DNA of 64,000 nucleotides from Tigriopus japonicus. Lineage: Eukaryota; Arthropoda; Copepoda; Harpacticoida; Harpacticidae. The stretch spans positions 5,147,896 to 5,211,895 of the forward strand of contig CM021322.1 in the NCBI GenBank assembly GCA_010645155.1, given 5' to 3'. The position numbers and the translations under genes were made by a program. The notes under the pieces are model-generated. The model was given only the letters and a program-made list of their open reading frames with translations. It did no database searches and had not been told where the DNA came from. Of this stretch, positions 1-10,940 are shown piece after piece (the first letter of the stretch is position 1; the number at the start of each line of letters is the position of its first letter).

Positions 1-299
1 TTAGGCTCTAATAAGTCACCATCGGAGAACTAAGACTAATGTTTCAATACATAAGGTACTATATATGAGAATTACGAACCTTGCATGTCCGTAACCTATG
101 GACTAATTTACATCAAGTGCAAATTATTATTAAACTGTCTGCGTTCAAATTGTTATTGTAACAATATCGTAATTGAAGGAAAAGGAAGCTCAAAAATAGT
201 TCAAATCCCAATGATGCAACTACAAGTTTTGACTCGGCTTGTTAAAGTCAAATTTTCCTTCCGTCTTTCACAAAGGCACTTCTAAAGCTAACCAATTTG

Positions 300-473
300 T
301 CAATCCACTTCTAATGATTTCTTACCAGCTTTGGGATCTAAATAGACATTTTCTCCCTCATACACGGGCACATCAACGAGGGCTTGGCTGCGGCTAATCA
401 CCCAAATAAACACAACCGTAATAACCACCAAAACCAAGCAAACCAACACCAAAGCCCCTTCGAACCAATCCAT
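300..473 (-). CDS. 57-aa single-pass membrane micropeptide, unrecognised
   Basis: This is a short uninterrupted frame that starts at the first ATG, in good context (AACATGG), and ends in TGA. The protein opens MDWFEG, then has one strongly hydrophobic segment at about residues 6-27 (Leu/Val/Ile rich) and a short polar tail with acidic and lysine residues. The layout fits a small type-III or tail-anchored membrane protein. The frame stays open upstream to about 563, but that extension has no ATG (its first start-like codon is TTG), so the 57-residue form is preferred. I do not recognise the family. It could also be the last exon of a larger gene. Confidence 0.5.
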   Translation of the reverse strand: MDWFEGALVLVCLVLVVITVVFIWVISRSQALVDVPVYEGENVYLDPKAGKKSLEVD

Positions 474-602
474 GTTGAGAGAAGATTTATTTGTTAAAGG
501 GCCATGGACAAGAATGAGGGCGAGAACAACCGGAGAAGATTTGGAACACGTCAACAAAGTCAAAGTGAAACGCCGCAGAGTGTAAAACTAGAAGAAGGAT
601 GA

Positions 603-1375
603 CCGCGCAAAGGAATTGATGTTTGTTAACAAAACTTGAAAGTTGTAAAGTAAGTTTATTTCAAGGTTATTCATTGCTAATAGTAAGGTTTTAATTTATG
701 AGTTTGAAGGGATTTTTCATTCAGAACTGTTTGGGTATAAAGAGAATGATTTTGATTTTGTCCTTCTGGTGGCTTCTTCTCTTTGATCACCTCGGTTCAA
801 TGTTTTCCAACTCAATATCACACAGGGTGACTAAAAGAGTTAAACTTCCTTAGATCAAGTTTATAACTTTAACTTAAATACGTTAGCGATGCTTTTTGAA
901 TACCAAACTGTGTTAGGACAAGAAGTGAAAAAACTTGATGACGGATAGACTAACTTAACCTAATAGAAACATTGAAAGTATCAAGTTTATTGAATTCAAC
1001 AACAGGTTAGAAAAATGTTGTTTTCTCTAAAATGCTCTCAAGGACTACTGAAAAAGGGCTTATGCTATCAAATTATTCTTTAAGAAGAAGTTAGCATCCA
1101 AACATAAATATTTTAATGAGCAACTCGGTAAAAAATACACCAAACGAACAAAAAAGAAAAAATATAGAGCTTGACTTAAATCATGAATACTAAAAATTGT
1201 TACTTGAATTAAGTCAATTATCATAAAATTATGACTTTAAGTCAAGCTATAAATATTTAAAAAGAGTGGTAAGCAAACTCTACTATTTTGTCCCTTTATC
1301 GGTGGTTTATATGGTCCCAAAGCGTAGACAAGCTTCATGACCAACTTTGCGTTGTGCCACGAAACTCGTCATATT
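603..1375. other. Intergenic AT-rich stretch, no gene seen
   Basis: AT-rich sequence with no open frame that looks coding and no RNA gene that I recognise. It separates the micropeptide gene from the tRNA-derived repeat. Confidence 0.6.
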
Positions 1376-1580
1376 TAATCAATTTATTTATTTTATTTTA
1401 TTTTTTTTTGCGGATTTTCTACTACCGCTACAAGGAATGCGATTCCCTGTAAATTGAAGGATTTCTCCCGACAGCTTGAATCCGATCCCCAACAGGATTC
1501 GAACCTACACCATCTGGGGAAGCACTTACACTCAGCTCTTATAAGAACGCATTAGTACGCGCGGCCACTCTGGCTTCCTT
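1376..1580 (-). repeat. tRNA-derived SINE
   Basis: Read on the minus strand, this begins with a tRNA-like head. A perfect RNA polymerase III B box (GGTTCGAATCC) lies at 1495-1505, and an A-box-like stretch (TGGCCGCGCGTACTAATGCG) lies about 45 nt upstream. The head runs into an unrelated body and ends in an A-rich tail with AATAAA-type units (1381-1409 on the plus strand). The acceptor stem does not pair and the T stem is wobbly, so this is not a working tRNA. The flanks share a short AATT..TTAA-like string that may be a decayed target duplication. The SINE order of head, body and tail is clear; the family is unknown to me. Confidence 0.6.
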
Positions 1581-2219
1581 AAATTGAATGTGCATATAAA
1601 TCAATGTCTTATTTGCTGTAGCTAAAGCTGACGCATGTTAACACTGATGGTTTGGTTCAGCAATAAATTTGTTGCAAAAATATCTTAAATGATCCTGAAT
1701 TTGGTGTCTTGAGGAGAACATGCAGAGTGCTGGCTGGCGTTGACGGATGTCTACGCTTTGTGCCAACGCAAGGAAAAACAAACAATCTTTTCACGAGTCA
1801 CGTGTTCTTTCCCTGCAAAACAGAGGTCCAAGAACATTTGAGTCCTCCAATGTTGCCTAGTTCTCTCGCCTGCTCTTTCTTCTCTTTCATATGAGCTCTC
1901 TGAACTCTGAATGAAGAATACTTTTGACTCCTGAAGTTCCTGAATCTCAAGCAAGAGTTATCTCGCGTCAATCAACTCTCTCCGTTACACAACATTGTAA
2001 GTAATAATTGATTCATAAAACAATATTGCATTCCTGGGACACCTCTCTTACGACTCAATTCAGGTGTGTCTTTGATAAAATCTCCGTCGAAATACTGGTA
2101 AACTAACACTTTAACGGTTGCAATCCCGAAGAAACTTGCTTTTAACTTACGTAATCATTTGGCTTTAAGGATATTGGTTTGATAAGCCCTATTTTTTGCG
2201 ATTTCAGACACTTTCCAAC

Positions 2220-3076
2220 ATGGGTCTTCTCCGTGGTATTCCCAAAATCATCTCGCCGGATTTGCTCCATGTCCTGGCGTCCATGGGTCATGGCGATGAG
2301 ATCGTTTTGGCCGACGCCAACTTCCCGGCAGTGTAAGAACTTGAACATTGATGACGATAAAAGGTTAAGCTATTAGAAATGATATTGCCCATTAGATCTT
2401 CTTCAAGTAAGAAGGCCAAATACATTGATGCCTCGGGTCATTCCATTCCGGAGATGTTGGAAGCGGTTTTGCAGTTGATGCCTTTAGACACTTACGTTTT
2501 CAATCCGGTGGCCTTGATGGATATGGTGAATTCCGACAAGAAAAGAGACATGAAGGTGAGTGCTGATTTTTGAAACTATTTTTAGCCTTTCAAGTTAGTT
2601 TGCTCAACGTCTTTCTGGTTCGTTCTTGGAAAGTGCAATTTTGATTTTTCATAGGGATTCCCGAAACGGCGGGACAAACTTTGAACTTTGCATTTGAGGT
2701 AGTTCGTAGCCCATCGCCTTCAATCAATGAGAAGCTAAAAATAGCGCTTAATCCCCTCTCCGGTTTTGGATAACAATAGAACCTTCATTGAAAATTACTT
2801 TGAAAAGATTATGGATGATAAATATCGGATTCTCAGCAGCCGCTAAGACTGATTGGTGGGAAGCTAAAACAAGAGAAAAGTTTCTTTCAGATCAAGAACT
2901 GGGAAGTTTACCAAACAATTGTGGATAAGGCGGTGGGGGCTCCCGTGGAGTTCTACAAGATGGAACGCTTCGATTTCTATGAACGCGCTCAAGAGGCCTT
3001 TGCCATTGTAGCGACGGGAGATTGCGCTCCATATGGTAACATCATTCTCAAGAAAGGGGTCTTGGTGAGTGAATAA
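2220..3076 (+). CDS. FUOM: Fucose mutarotase (RbsD/FucU family)
   Basis: Three coding exons: 2220-2332, 2396-2555 and 2891-3076. They join in phase to give 152 aa (human FUOM is about 154). The enzyme interconverts alpha- and beta-L-fucose and feeds the cytosolic fucose salvage route. Visible family marks are [15 protein letters not shown] near residues 22-36, with the expected catalytic His24, then a PLDTYV segment, and [15 protein letters not shown] followed by [11 protein letters not shown] at the C-terminus. A splice acceptor at 2207/2208 lies just before the ATG, so a 5' UTR intron is likely. The last codons overlap a good donor (GTGAGT at 3065). Splicing there to an AG near 3116 would swap the final VSE for a short SSLYFY-type tail. 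The gene is convergent with the LRR gene, whose stop is only 131 bp away. Confidence 0.93.
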
Positions 3077-3132
3077 GCGCAACTACACGCATTTGACACA
3101 CCTGGTGGGACGATTTTAGAGCAGCTTATATT

Positions 3133-3138
3133 TTTATT
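3133..3138 (-). terminator. Poly(A) signal AATAAA of the LRR/FN3 gene
   Basis: AATAAA on the minus strand 70 bp after the stop codon. It lies within what should be the 3' UTR of the convergent fucose mutarotase gene, so the two transcripts probably overlap at their 3' ends. Confidence 0.5.
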
Positions 3139-3207
3139 GATTGGCGCGATGATCATTTGTTTGAAACACATTGATAAAGAAATATAAAAAAAGAAAGTTT
3201 TTTTGAG

Positions 3208-6200
3208 CTAGAATCGTAAGTCTTCGAGACTTTTCCCATTGGGATGCTTCAAGCGCACCGGAAATACCGCTGCTTCCGGGTAGAACACCGGCACATTCGA
3301 GCTATACGGGCTCCATGTGAACATTTTGTAGTTATCACTCGCGGATTTGTGCGAAGAAGACCCACGACTCTTGATCTTCTTCCAATTGATCGGCTTGAGT
3401 TCCATGGCTCCACCCACCACTCCATTGGGCGTGGGATTGGGCGGGGCAATGTGCTGAGGAGGCGAAAGAACGGGCACCATGGCCATGGGACTTTCACGTC
3501 GCTTCCGACCCAAGGTCTTGGAATAATCGAAAGCATATCGCGGGTCGAATGGACGAGCCACGAGGTTCAAACCGTGATAATACTCGCCGGGACTCATATA
3601 GGCGTAATTTGCCGGGAAAGGTCGACGATAGAACTGATGATAATTGCTGAAAGTATTGTAATTGCCTCCACCCAAAGCCGGATAGTGAAATGAAGCTGGT
3701 CCCGGGTCCACGAGACGAGGGGCGGGATCACTGAATCGCGGAAGGGACACGGGATTGTGACTGGGTTGCCGAAGGATGCCGCCTCCAGGAGCCTTTTTCG
3801 TGTAGTGAGGCGGTCGATCGGCGAACGTGGTTCGTTTCCTCCAACCAATTGTTTCGTCGGGGTCGTCGAGATGCGATCGATTGTGCGACTCCCCTTCGCT
3901 TTTTCTTCGTTTCTTTTTGCTGGGAAAGCATTTTTGATTCGAACTTGAAAGGGCCTCTTGATTGGAGTGGCCATGACTAAAGATTTCTCGACTTTTGTGT
4001 GACGATTCATGCAGATGAGACGGAGGCGAGGCCTCGGAATGGATAGTATAATCATACTGGGAATATAGACTAGAATTGCCGCTGAAGCAAGAAGGCCAAA
4101 ACTTGGAAGGAGACGAGGATGACCGAGGTCGGTCTTGAACCGAGACCTTATTATGGCTAGTTGTGGTGGAACGATTTGACTTCTCCTCGATTGGGATCAC
4201 GAGAGTGTCCTCCATGGCCAAACGATCTCCTTGGATGGAGACGTCAGAGAACCTCTCCTGGAAATTGGGTTTAGATCGGAATCGTAACCGGTTCGAGTCC
4301 GTGTCGGGCTCGTCATCGTCTTCCTCATTATCGTAATCCACAGTGTCGATACTTGGACTGGAGATTACCGAGATAATGGATGACTTGAATTGATTGGAGG
4401 CCAACTCTTCATCGGGTTCCTCCTCTTCCTCGTCTTCGTTTCCGCCCTCTTTATGTTCTCCTGAAGGCGGTTCCATATCAATGCTGCTATGATGATGGGG
4501 ATGATAGGAATGGTGGAACCCTTGGTCGACCTCCGTTTGGTTCAGTTCATTAATGCTCATATTTTCAACATTCATTACATGTTTGGTGCTATTGTCGTTT
4601 TCGTCTTTTGTTGATCCACTTTCTCCACCATCCAAATTGTTCTCATTGTTGTAGCCAATTCTTTCGTGTCCTTTTGTTCTGGCCTCATTCTCAGCCTCAT
4701 TATCACGTTCACTCGTCCTCGGAGGACAACAAGCTCTTGGACCACAGCACCAACAACAAAGAATGGCCACAATAATGGCGGTGGAGGCCGAGGCTGCCAC
4801 TGTTGCCGCAACAACCTCTGTCAATGGGAACCCAGACGAAGAAGAAGAAGAAGACTCCATTGAATCGGTTGGAGTTATTGTTGCCAATGGAGCAGAGATA
4901 TCCTCCATTGTCTCCTTGGCAATGGATTTGAAGGTGGTCCCCACCAGTTTCGACGAAGTGACAATTTCTCGGCAGATTTCCAAATTCGAGGACGCGTCAA
5001 TAACTTGATCCAGCGCCTCTTTTTCTTCTCTTTCTCGATTCAATGGTTGTTTCCACGCCTTCTCATCTTGTTCCCGTATAATCGAGTGAAAACAGACAAT
5101 GTAAGCGGTCTGCGGTTTGAGGTTGGGAATTGTGTGCCTCAGGCTCGTCGAGATGGTTGGAGTAGCTGTCGAGTTGAACCCTTCGAACACAACCGCAACC
5201 TCGGATGCGTTCGCAGCCCCAAATTCTCGGAGTGAGATATGGCGGAAAACGCCAATCTTGGACTTGTTGCCATTCTCGTCGGTCTCTTCTGGATGGGCCC
5301 TGTTGATCACGTTCTCACGGAAAGGCTTCCACTCGAGCGTGATGGCCGTTTCCGAGGCTGAGAAGGTGACATTTGGTGTGTCATATTCCTGCAGATTGAG
5401 ATTGACACGAGGGGAAGGAAGCGATTCCAACATCCGCACCTCCTGACAATTGCTCTGATGCACGTAAAACACGGTCGAATGATGAACGGCGGCCAAACAT
5501 ATCTCGTAGTAGGTATCGGGTTCGAATCCCTGAAGTGCATCCTCGAACACTTCGCTGGTGGGCTGCCACCCGGGATGCTTCTGGACATGACGAGTCAGAT
5601 CTAATTTGGTCTTGAAAAACATAGTCGACGGATTGGTTTCATCTCCAATCTCTCGGAACACGACTCCCCAATCGTACGAGGTCTCGTAGAAAGGCTCATC
5701 TACCGACCACGTGAGGTTGACCGCCATATCCGTTGCAGGAGTGACTTGCATGAGATGCAAACTTTCGAAAGTGAGCTCGGGAAAGCTGTCCTTGTCCTTA
5801 TCTGTCACTCGGAAGAAGCGAGGTAAACGGTCGCCCGGGAGCAATCCACAAAGTTCCGAGTCTGAAATGAAATCAAAGAACAGGCGGAAAAATGAGAGCG
5901 GTCTCGTTTCGAACGAACACGTGGTTATGGTTTTGTTCTGCTTCGACGATCGCCTCTTTGTTGGAGGAAACTGAGGAGCGTTTAATTACTCTATCTACAC
6001 TCTTGACAAAGTAGATCAATATCTTTTGATGGATGCACATTCACGGTTCAGTAAAAAGTGATTGATTGCGAACGAGCGGGGAGAAAAAGAAACGTGGGCG
6101 AGGCTGTCGACATGGTTCAATGGATGCGTGGAGTGCCCATGATATGAGTACATACTGTACTTACGACAACATAAGCATGAAACGGTCCTGGAAAAATCCT

Positions 6201-9200
6201 TCGCTTTTTATCCACAGGCTTGGAGTGGCGAAGAATATTTCCCAGACCCGTCTTGGACTAACTAGAAATATGCACACTAGTATTGTTATCCAATACCGAA
6301 TGGGGGGTGAGTGTCTGAGGCTTTTGCGGGCAGGAAAACCTCAAATCTCTTACGACCCAAGTTATAATTATCTTCACCTTGTCTGTGTACGAGCAAATCA
6401 ACTTGGCGGAAGCCTAACTTCTTCCTATCCAACTTCAACCGACAAAACCATCATGGAGTTGGTTTAATGAGCCAAGACAACCAAGTCGGGGAAAAAAGAC
6501 CAATTGGTTAAACTCGTTTTGGCGGGGGTTCAGTGTGAGAGAAGTAATTATGAAGCTCCTCAAAAAATGAGCCTAATTCGTCTCAAGTTTGAAAGACATT
6601 CATTTCTCAAGACATCCATCTCTTTAGCTCTGCAGTAAAAGGCTCTTCTTCACTCGGGATATCTTTCTTTTAAGAGCTTTCTTTCACGTTCATTTCGCCA
6701 TGCTAACAGACACTACAGGTCTACAGACGACTGACTGACTGTAGATAGTTTTCAACTTTGACAGCGGCGTTCGGCTCTTGATATAAGACCTCGCTGTATT
6801 GTGTCTGATGGAACATTAATTTCCATGAGCCATCAAATTCCGTGGATTGGCTCACTGTGCATTCGGTTGTTCAATTTTTCCCCCATTCAGCTCCCTCTTC
6901 AAATCGCTCTTTCTCTCTCAAAAGGTAGGGAGGGGAAGTTGGAACGATCGACTCGCAATAACTTCTTCCCCATGAACAGACTGAACACATCCACCAACAA
7001 CTTGGTTCTTCCTCAGCCAAAGCAGCCGTGGAAGTAGCAATACGTTTGACTGGCTAGATTTTTTGCCTGCCAATATTGCATCTCTTACCTTTAAGGCTTG
7101 TCAATTTCGTGCTCTTGACACTGAAAGGAGCTGCGCATGGCGGTAATTCGATTTTCAATCTCGTTTTCGGATCAGCCTCAGCTTCTTTTCCCCCTCCTCC
7201 TCCTCCTTCTCTGCTGCTTTCGTTGTCGTCGTGGTCGACAACTTGGTTCCTCGTCGTGAGATTGGTGGTTGTCTGTTCGTTTTCATCTCGTCGAGGCTCT
7301 TTTTCGGCCTGTTCATCCTCATTTTTGGTATTACGTGCTTGCTTGCCGAGAGAAGTCATCGATTGGAGTTGATCCCCCTGGTTTTTGGTGGCGTGGAGCC
7401 AGAGCCACCTGGCCTGGCAATCACATTGCAAAGGGTTGCCAAGTAATTGCAATTCTCGCAAGACCGGTGGCATCCCATCCAAAACGAAGGTCGTGAGTCG
7501 GGTCTGGGCTAGGTTTAAGACCTCTAGACGACTCATTCCCGCGAAGGCAGCTTGAGAAAGAGCTGAAACAAAAATGGGGATCATTATGATCATGTGCAAA
7601 AACTGGAAGGACCACCACTAGCACTACGACTGGTTCATGAACACGTGGGTCTGGGTAGGTAAGACACGCTCACCCGTACAGAAATGGCTGTCGAGGGGAA
7701 ATTAAAAGGGAATGTGTGCGGTTCGTTTGGAAACTTGAGTTATTGTTATGAAGATGCTGCTAAAGCTCATCATCCGGAATACCGACCGACCGACGGAATG
7801 TATTCAAGTCTGATGAAAGAACAAGACGAACCCGAAGACATTCCGTAGACCCATTAACGATTTATGTGTGTGAGTGAGTGTGTCTCAGTCAGAGGAGGTT
7901 CGAGTGGTTGGCTTAAAAAGGAAATTTGTCGTCATCGTCGTGTATCGCTCACTGAAATGAGTCGGAGGCTTTTTTTCTCTCTCGCTCTTTCTTTGGTATG
8001 TGGGTGCGTGCGTGCGTGCCTTGCGAAATAAGATGTATGAGTTGGTCGGATGTTTGAAAGTCGGGGTTTTTCCCAGATGCCCTTAATTGACGACCGTGGT
8101 GGCAGGAGTGCTCTAGTACTGACGGTATAGTGGCTGCTATGGGAGTTCAAGAGCCACAAGTAGTATTATTGCCTTTATTATTGTTATTACCACTACTGTG
8201 CCATCCCAATACCAGCCAGCCAGCCACCTGAGTGACGAATGAGTGGTTTGGCTCCTTTTCTTTTCATTCAAAAGAGATTTTAGATATCATGATTTGAGCA
8301 GTTTGAAGCGCCAGAGAGCCAGGACTTGGCTTGGCGGCATCTAACCGTGAAATCTGTTTTTCTTCCTTAGAAATCCACGCCAAAAGAGGAACCCACGGCG
8401 GCATAAAGAGCGCACACCATGTAGTTTTTCCTCCGTTGCTTTTTTGCCTTTTCATTATCATCCATTCAAGACATTAATGCGCTTGCTCTTGAGCCTCGAA
8501 AATTTGGAGGTTACTCGGAACTCAGAACTCGCTTGCCTCGAGGCCAAGACAACTTAGCGAGTTCCAAAGAACAGGGATTTAAGTTTGAGGGCACCAACAA
8601 ATGGGAAACGGAGGAAATGCCCACATGAATGAGTGATTGACGTAATGTATTTGTTTCGTGCTAAATCACTGGCTAGCTTTCAAGCGATTAAAAAACTCTC
8701 GCCGAGGGCATTTTCAGGTAAAGCATCTCCAAAGAAGTATGTTACGAGCGGAAGTGTGGAAGAAATTGTGTCGTTCAAGTGGACCAAGATGATGAAGCTG
8801 TTTCTATTCAAGTCGGTCGAGTTAATCGCCGTGCCAAAGCCTCCACTACCTACCCCTTCAGCAATCATTCAACACTTGAGGAACCTCTTCATGAAGACGG
8901 TGCACAATGCAATATGGTGGATCGTATTTTTTCACTCGTCTTTGCGTTTCCCCTCGGCAATTTTGGTCTTGGCGAGAATTCTGCCAATGTCAACAGTATT
9001 ATAGTGTCCAAACATTGCTAAGGCCAACAAGAGAATTTTTGATTGACTTTTCGGAGCATCAAGGTCGTTCGATCTTTCCAATGAATAAGAGTGACTGTAT
9101 GTCAAGACGGCAAACTAGGTAGGTAGAGGTACATACAGTACATGAACCGAAATAAATGGCGGTTGGGTTCCTGTGGGGTAATTTATGCCGGATCTTTGCT

Positions 9201-10940
9201 CCGAAATGAGAGACGAATTCGGCTCGTTTCCTCGAGGAATTGCCGCCCTTCCCAGGAGTTCTCTTGGTAATTAAAATACGCGAAATACAAGCGTATGTCA
9301 CGTGGGTTTTCCCCCCACCTACTACAAATGCACGTACGTACGTATGTACATTGGACCTGTAATGGTTTTAGACTACTGAGAGGAAGAAAAAGGAATCGGA
9401 GAATAAGGAAGACGAGTCCTTCTGGGAGAATGCCCTTGCTTGGTCGACATGAAAAGAGTATCAATTTGCCTGACAACTGACGAGATGATGACAGACGCCC
9501 CCCAAAGTGCCAACTCACAACACTCGTCGTTGCTTCTCGGACCAATATTTCTACTATATATTGTATATGTATAGGCACCAGAGGAGATGAGGGCTTCTTC
9601 ATCATCATCGTGAAGATACTAAAACCTCCCTTTTGGTCCTTCTCTGACTTTGAAATGGACCATATCGTGCATGAGTTTCATTGTGTGAACATCGAATGGG
9701 AGAACGACTTTGTCTGTTATTGGTTTGCACTTCCGCTCCTTTAACTGAACTCTATTTGGGGTCGAGCCTCTTTAGCGTTGGCTATCTCAATAGAACCGTT
9801 TCTAAAGCATGTCCAAGGTATTGGAAATGGCCCTAGAAACAAGATCTTAAAATAGGGCGTCTCGTTTGCTCTTTGTTTTTCGCTTCGACCACAGAACGTT
9901 TAGGTTTACCCCGAACAAGGCTCATATTGGCCAATCATCTTGGAGCCTTGTGCACGTCCTTCAAAATGATTGATTGAACTCCCCAAGAAAGGAGAGAGAA
10001 CCACCATTCCCTTCTCGAAATAGAGAGCTATTATTGGACCCCTTTTACACTTTTTAAGAACCCACCTTTCAATGGGTTTTGAGCTAAATTGAGTTTTCGG
10101 AGTCGAGCGAATGTCCGGTTGACGAATTGGCTCGGGAGACCCGAGAACTGATTGGAACTCAGATCCAATTCTTCGAGAGTGTCGGTGAGTGGCTCCAAAT
10201 TAAACGATAGGAGACTTAATTCCGCTCCAGGGTTCAACTTCAAAATGGATTCATCTTCAGCTGGCACCGATGAATCAACCTCCCAAGGGCCTTCTTCGTT
10301 ACCTTCACCGTCGTTTCCATCTGACCTTGATGAGGAAACTCCAAGTCTGGAATATGCAGAGGAGCACTCGTGAAATTCAGGGAAAAGAGATTTGGCATCC
10401 ATCTAGCTATCCATTTTCTACTTACAGATTCTCACTCAAGTCCAATCTGACGAGCGTGTTGAGGTTGTTGAAGGCCGATCCCGGAGGTAAAGCGCGAATT
10501 TGATTGTGACTCAGGTCCAATGAGATGAGTTTGACCATATTCAAAATTGCCCTAGGTACTCGTGTTAATCTGTTCCCAGAGAGATCCAGGTGTTCCAAGT
10601 GATCTTCCAAGCCCATGAAGGCGTTCTCCGCAATCGTTGCCAATCCACTATTCACCAAAGTTACCGTTCGCAACTCTGACATGGAGTGGTTGCCAATTAG
10701 AGGTTCCATAATGGCGCTCACGTCGCAAAAATTGATATCCAACACGAAGATCTCGAAGATGAGCTGATCGATTCCGCTTTGAATGTGTCTTAAATCTGTG
10801 TTGCGACATCTTAAAGCGTGCATTCGGTCGTCGAAAAAGCATTGAGACTCGCTTTTGGATCTCCATTTCTCCAAGGGATTCGGCATTATTCGCTCGAATG
10901 TTCCCCAAAAGGTCCAAATAAGCATCACACTCCGAAGCAT
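3208..10940 (-). CDS. Leucine-rich repeat / fibronectin III transmembrane protein
   Basis: Four coding exons, 5' to 3': 10940-10426, 10346-10066, 7562-7089 and 5861-3208. Phases match at each junction, giving 1307 aa. The order is: signal peptide (1-20), LRR region with NxL/LDLS motifs (about 70-305), LRRCT cap opening NPLQCDC (Cys312, Cys314) and closing with Cys408 and Cys428, two FN3-like domains (about 435-700), a Ser-rich stalk, one membrane helix (about 770-795) followed by a Cys-rich stretch, and a cytoplasmic tail of about 510 residues rich in Ser, Glu/Asp, His and Pro. This is the plan of a cell-surface adhesion or synaptic receptor of the LRR/FN3 type. The LRRCT carries an unusual insert of about 80 polar, Gly- and Glu-rich residues, and the LRR region carries an acidic insert at the start of exon 2. 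An acceptor at 10980 shows that upstream non-coding exon(s) exist. I cannot name an orthologue. Confidence 0.88.
5862..7088 (-). other. Intron 3 of the LRR/FN3 gene
   Basis: A 1.2-kb intron with donor GTAAGA (7088-7083) and acceptor TTTCAG (5862-5867). The open frames inside it show no coding character. Confidence 0.85.
7563..10065 (-). other. Intron 2 of the LRR/FN3 gene (2.5 kb)
   Basis: Donor GTGGGT at 10065 and acceptor TTTCAG at 7563 join in phase 1. The intron holds short simple repeats (for example CGTA units near 9335-9350). I recognise no nested gene in it. Confidence 0.8.

Noticed and set aside
474..563. 30-residue N-terminal extension of the micropeptide
   Set aside because: It would need a TTG start. 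The first ATG is at 473.
5515..5530. GGTTCGAATCC-like Pol-III B box
   Set aside because: It lies within the LRR/FN3 coding exon, with no A box or tRNA fold around it. It is a chance match.
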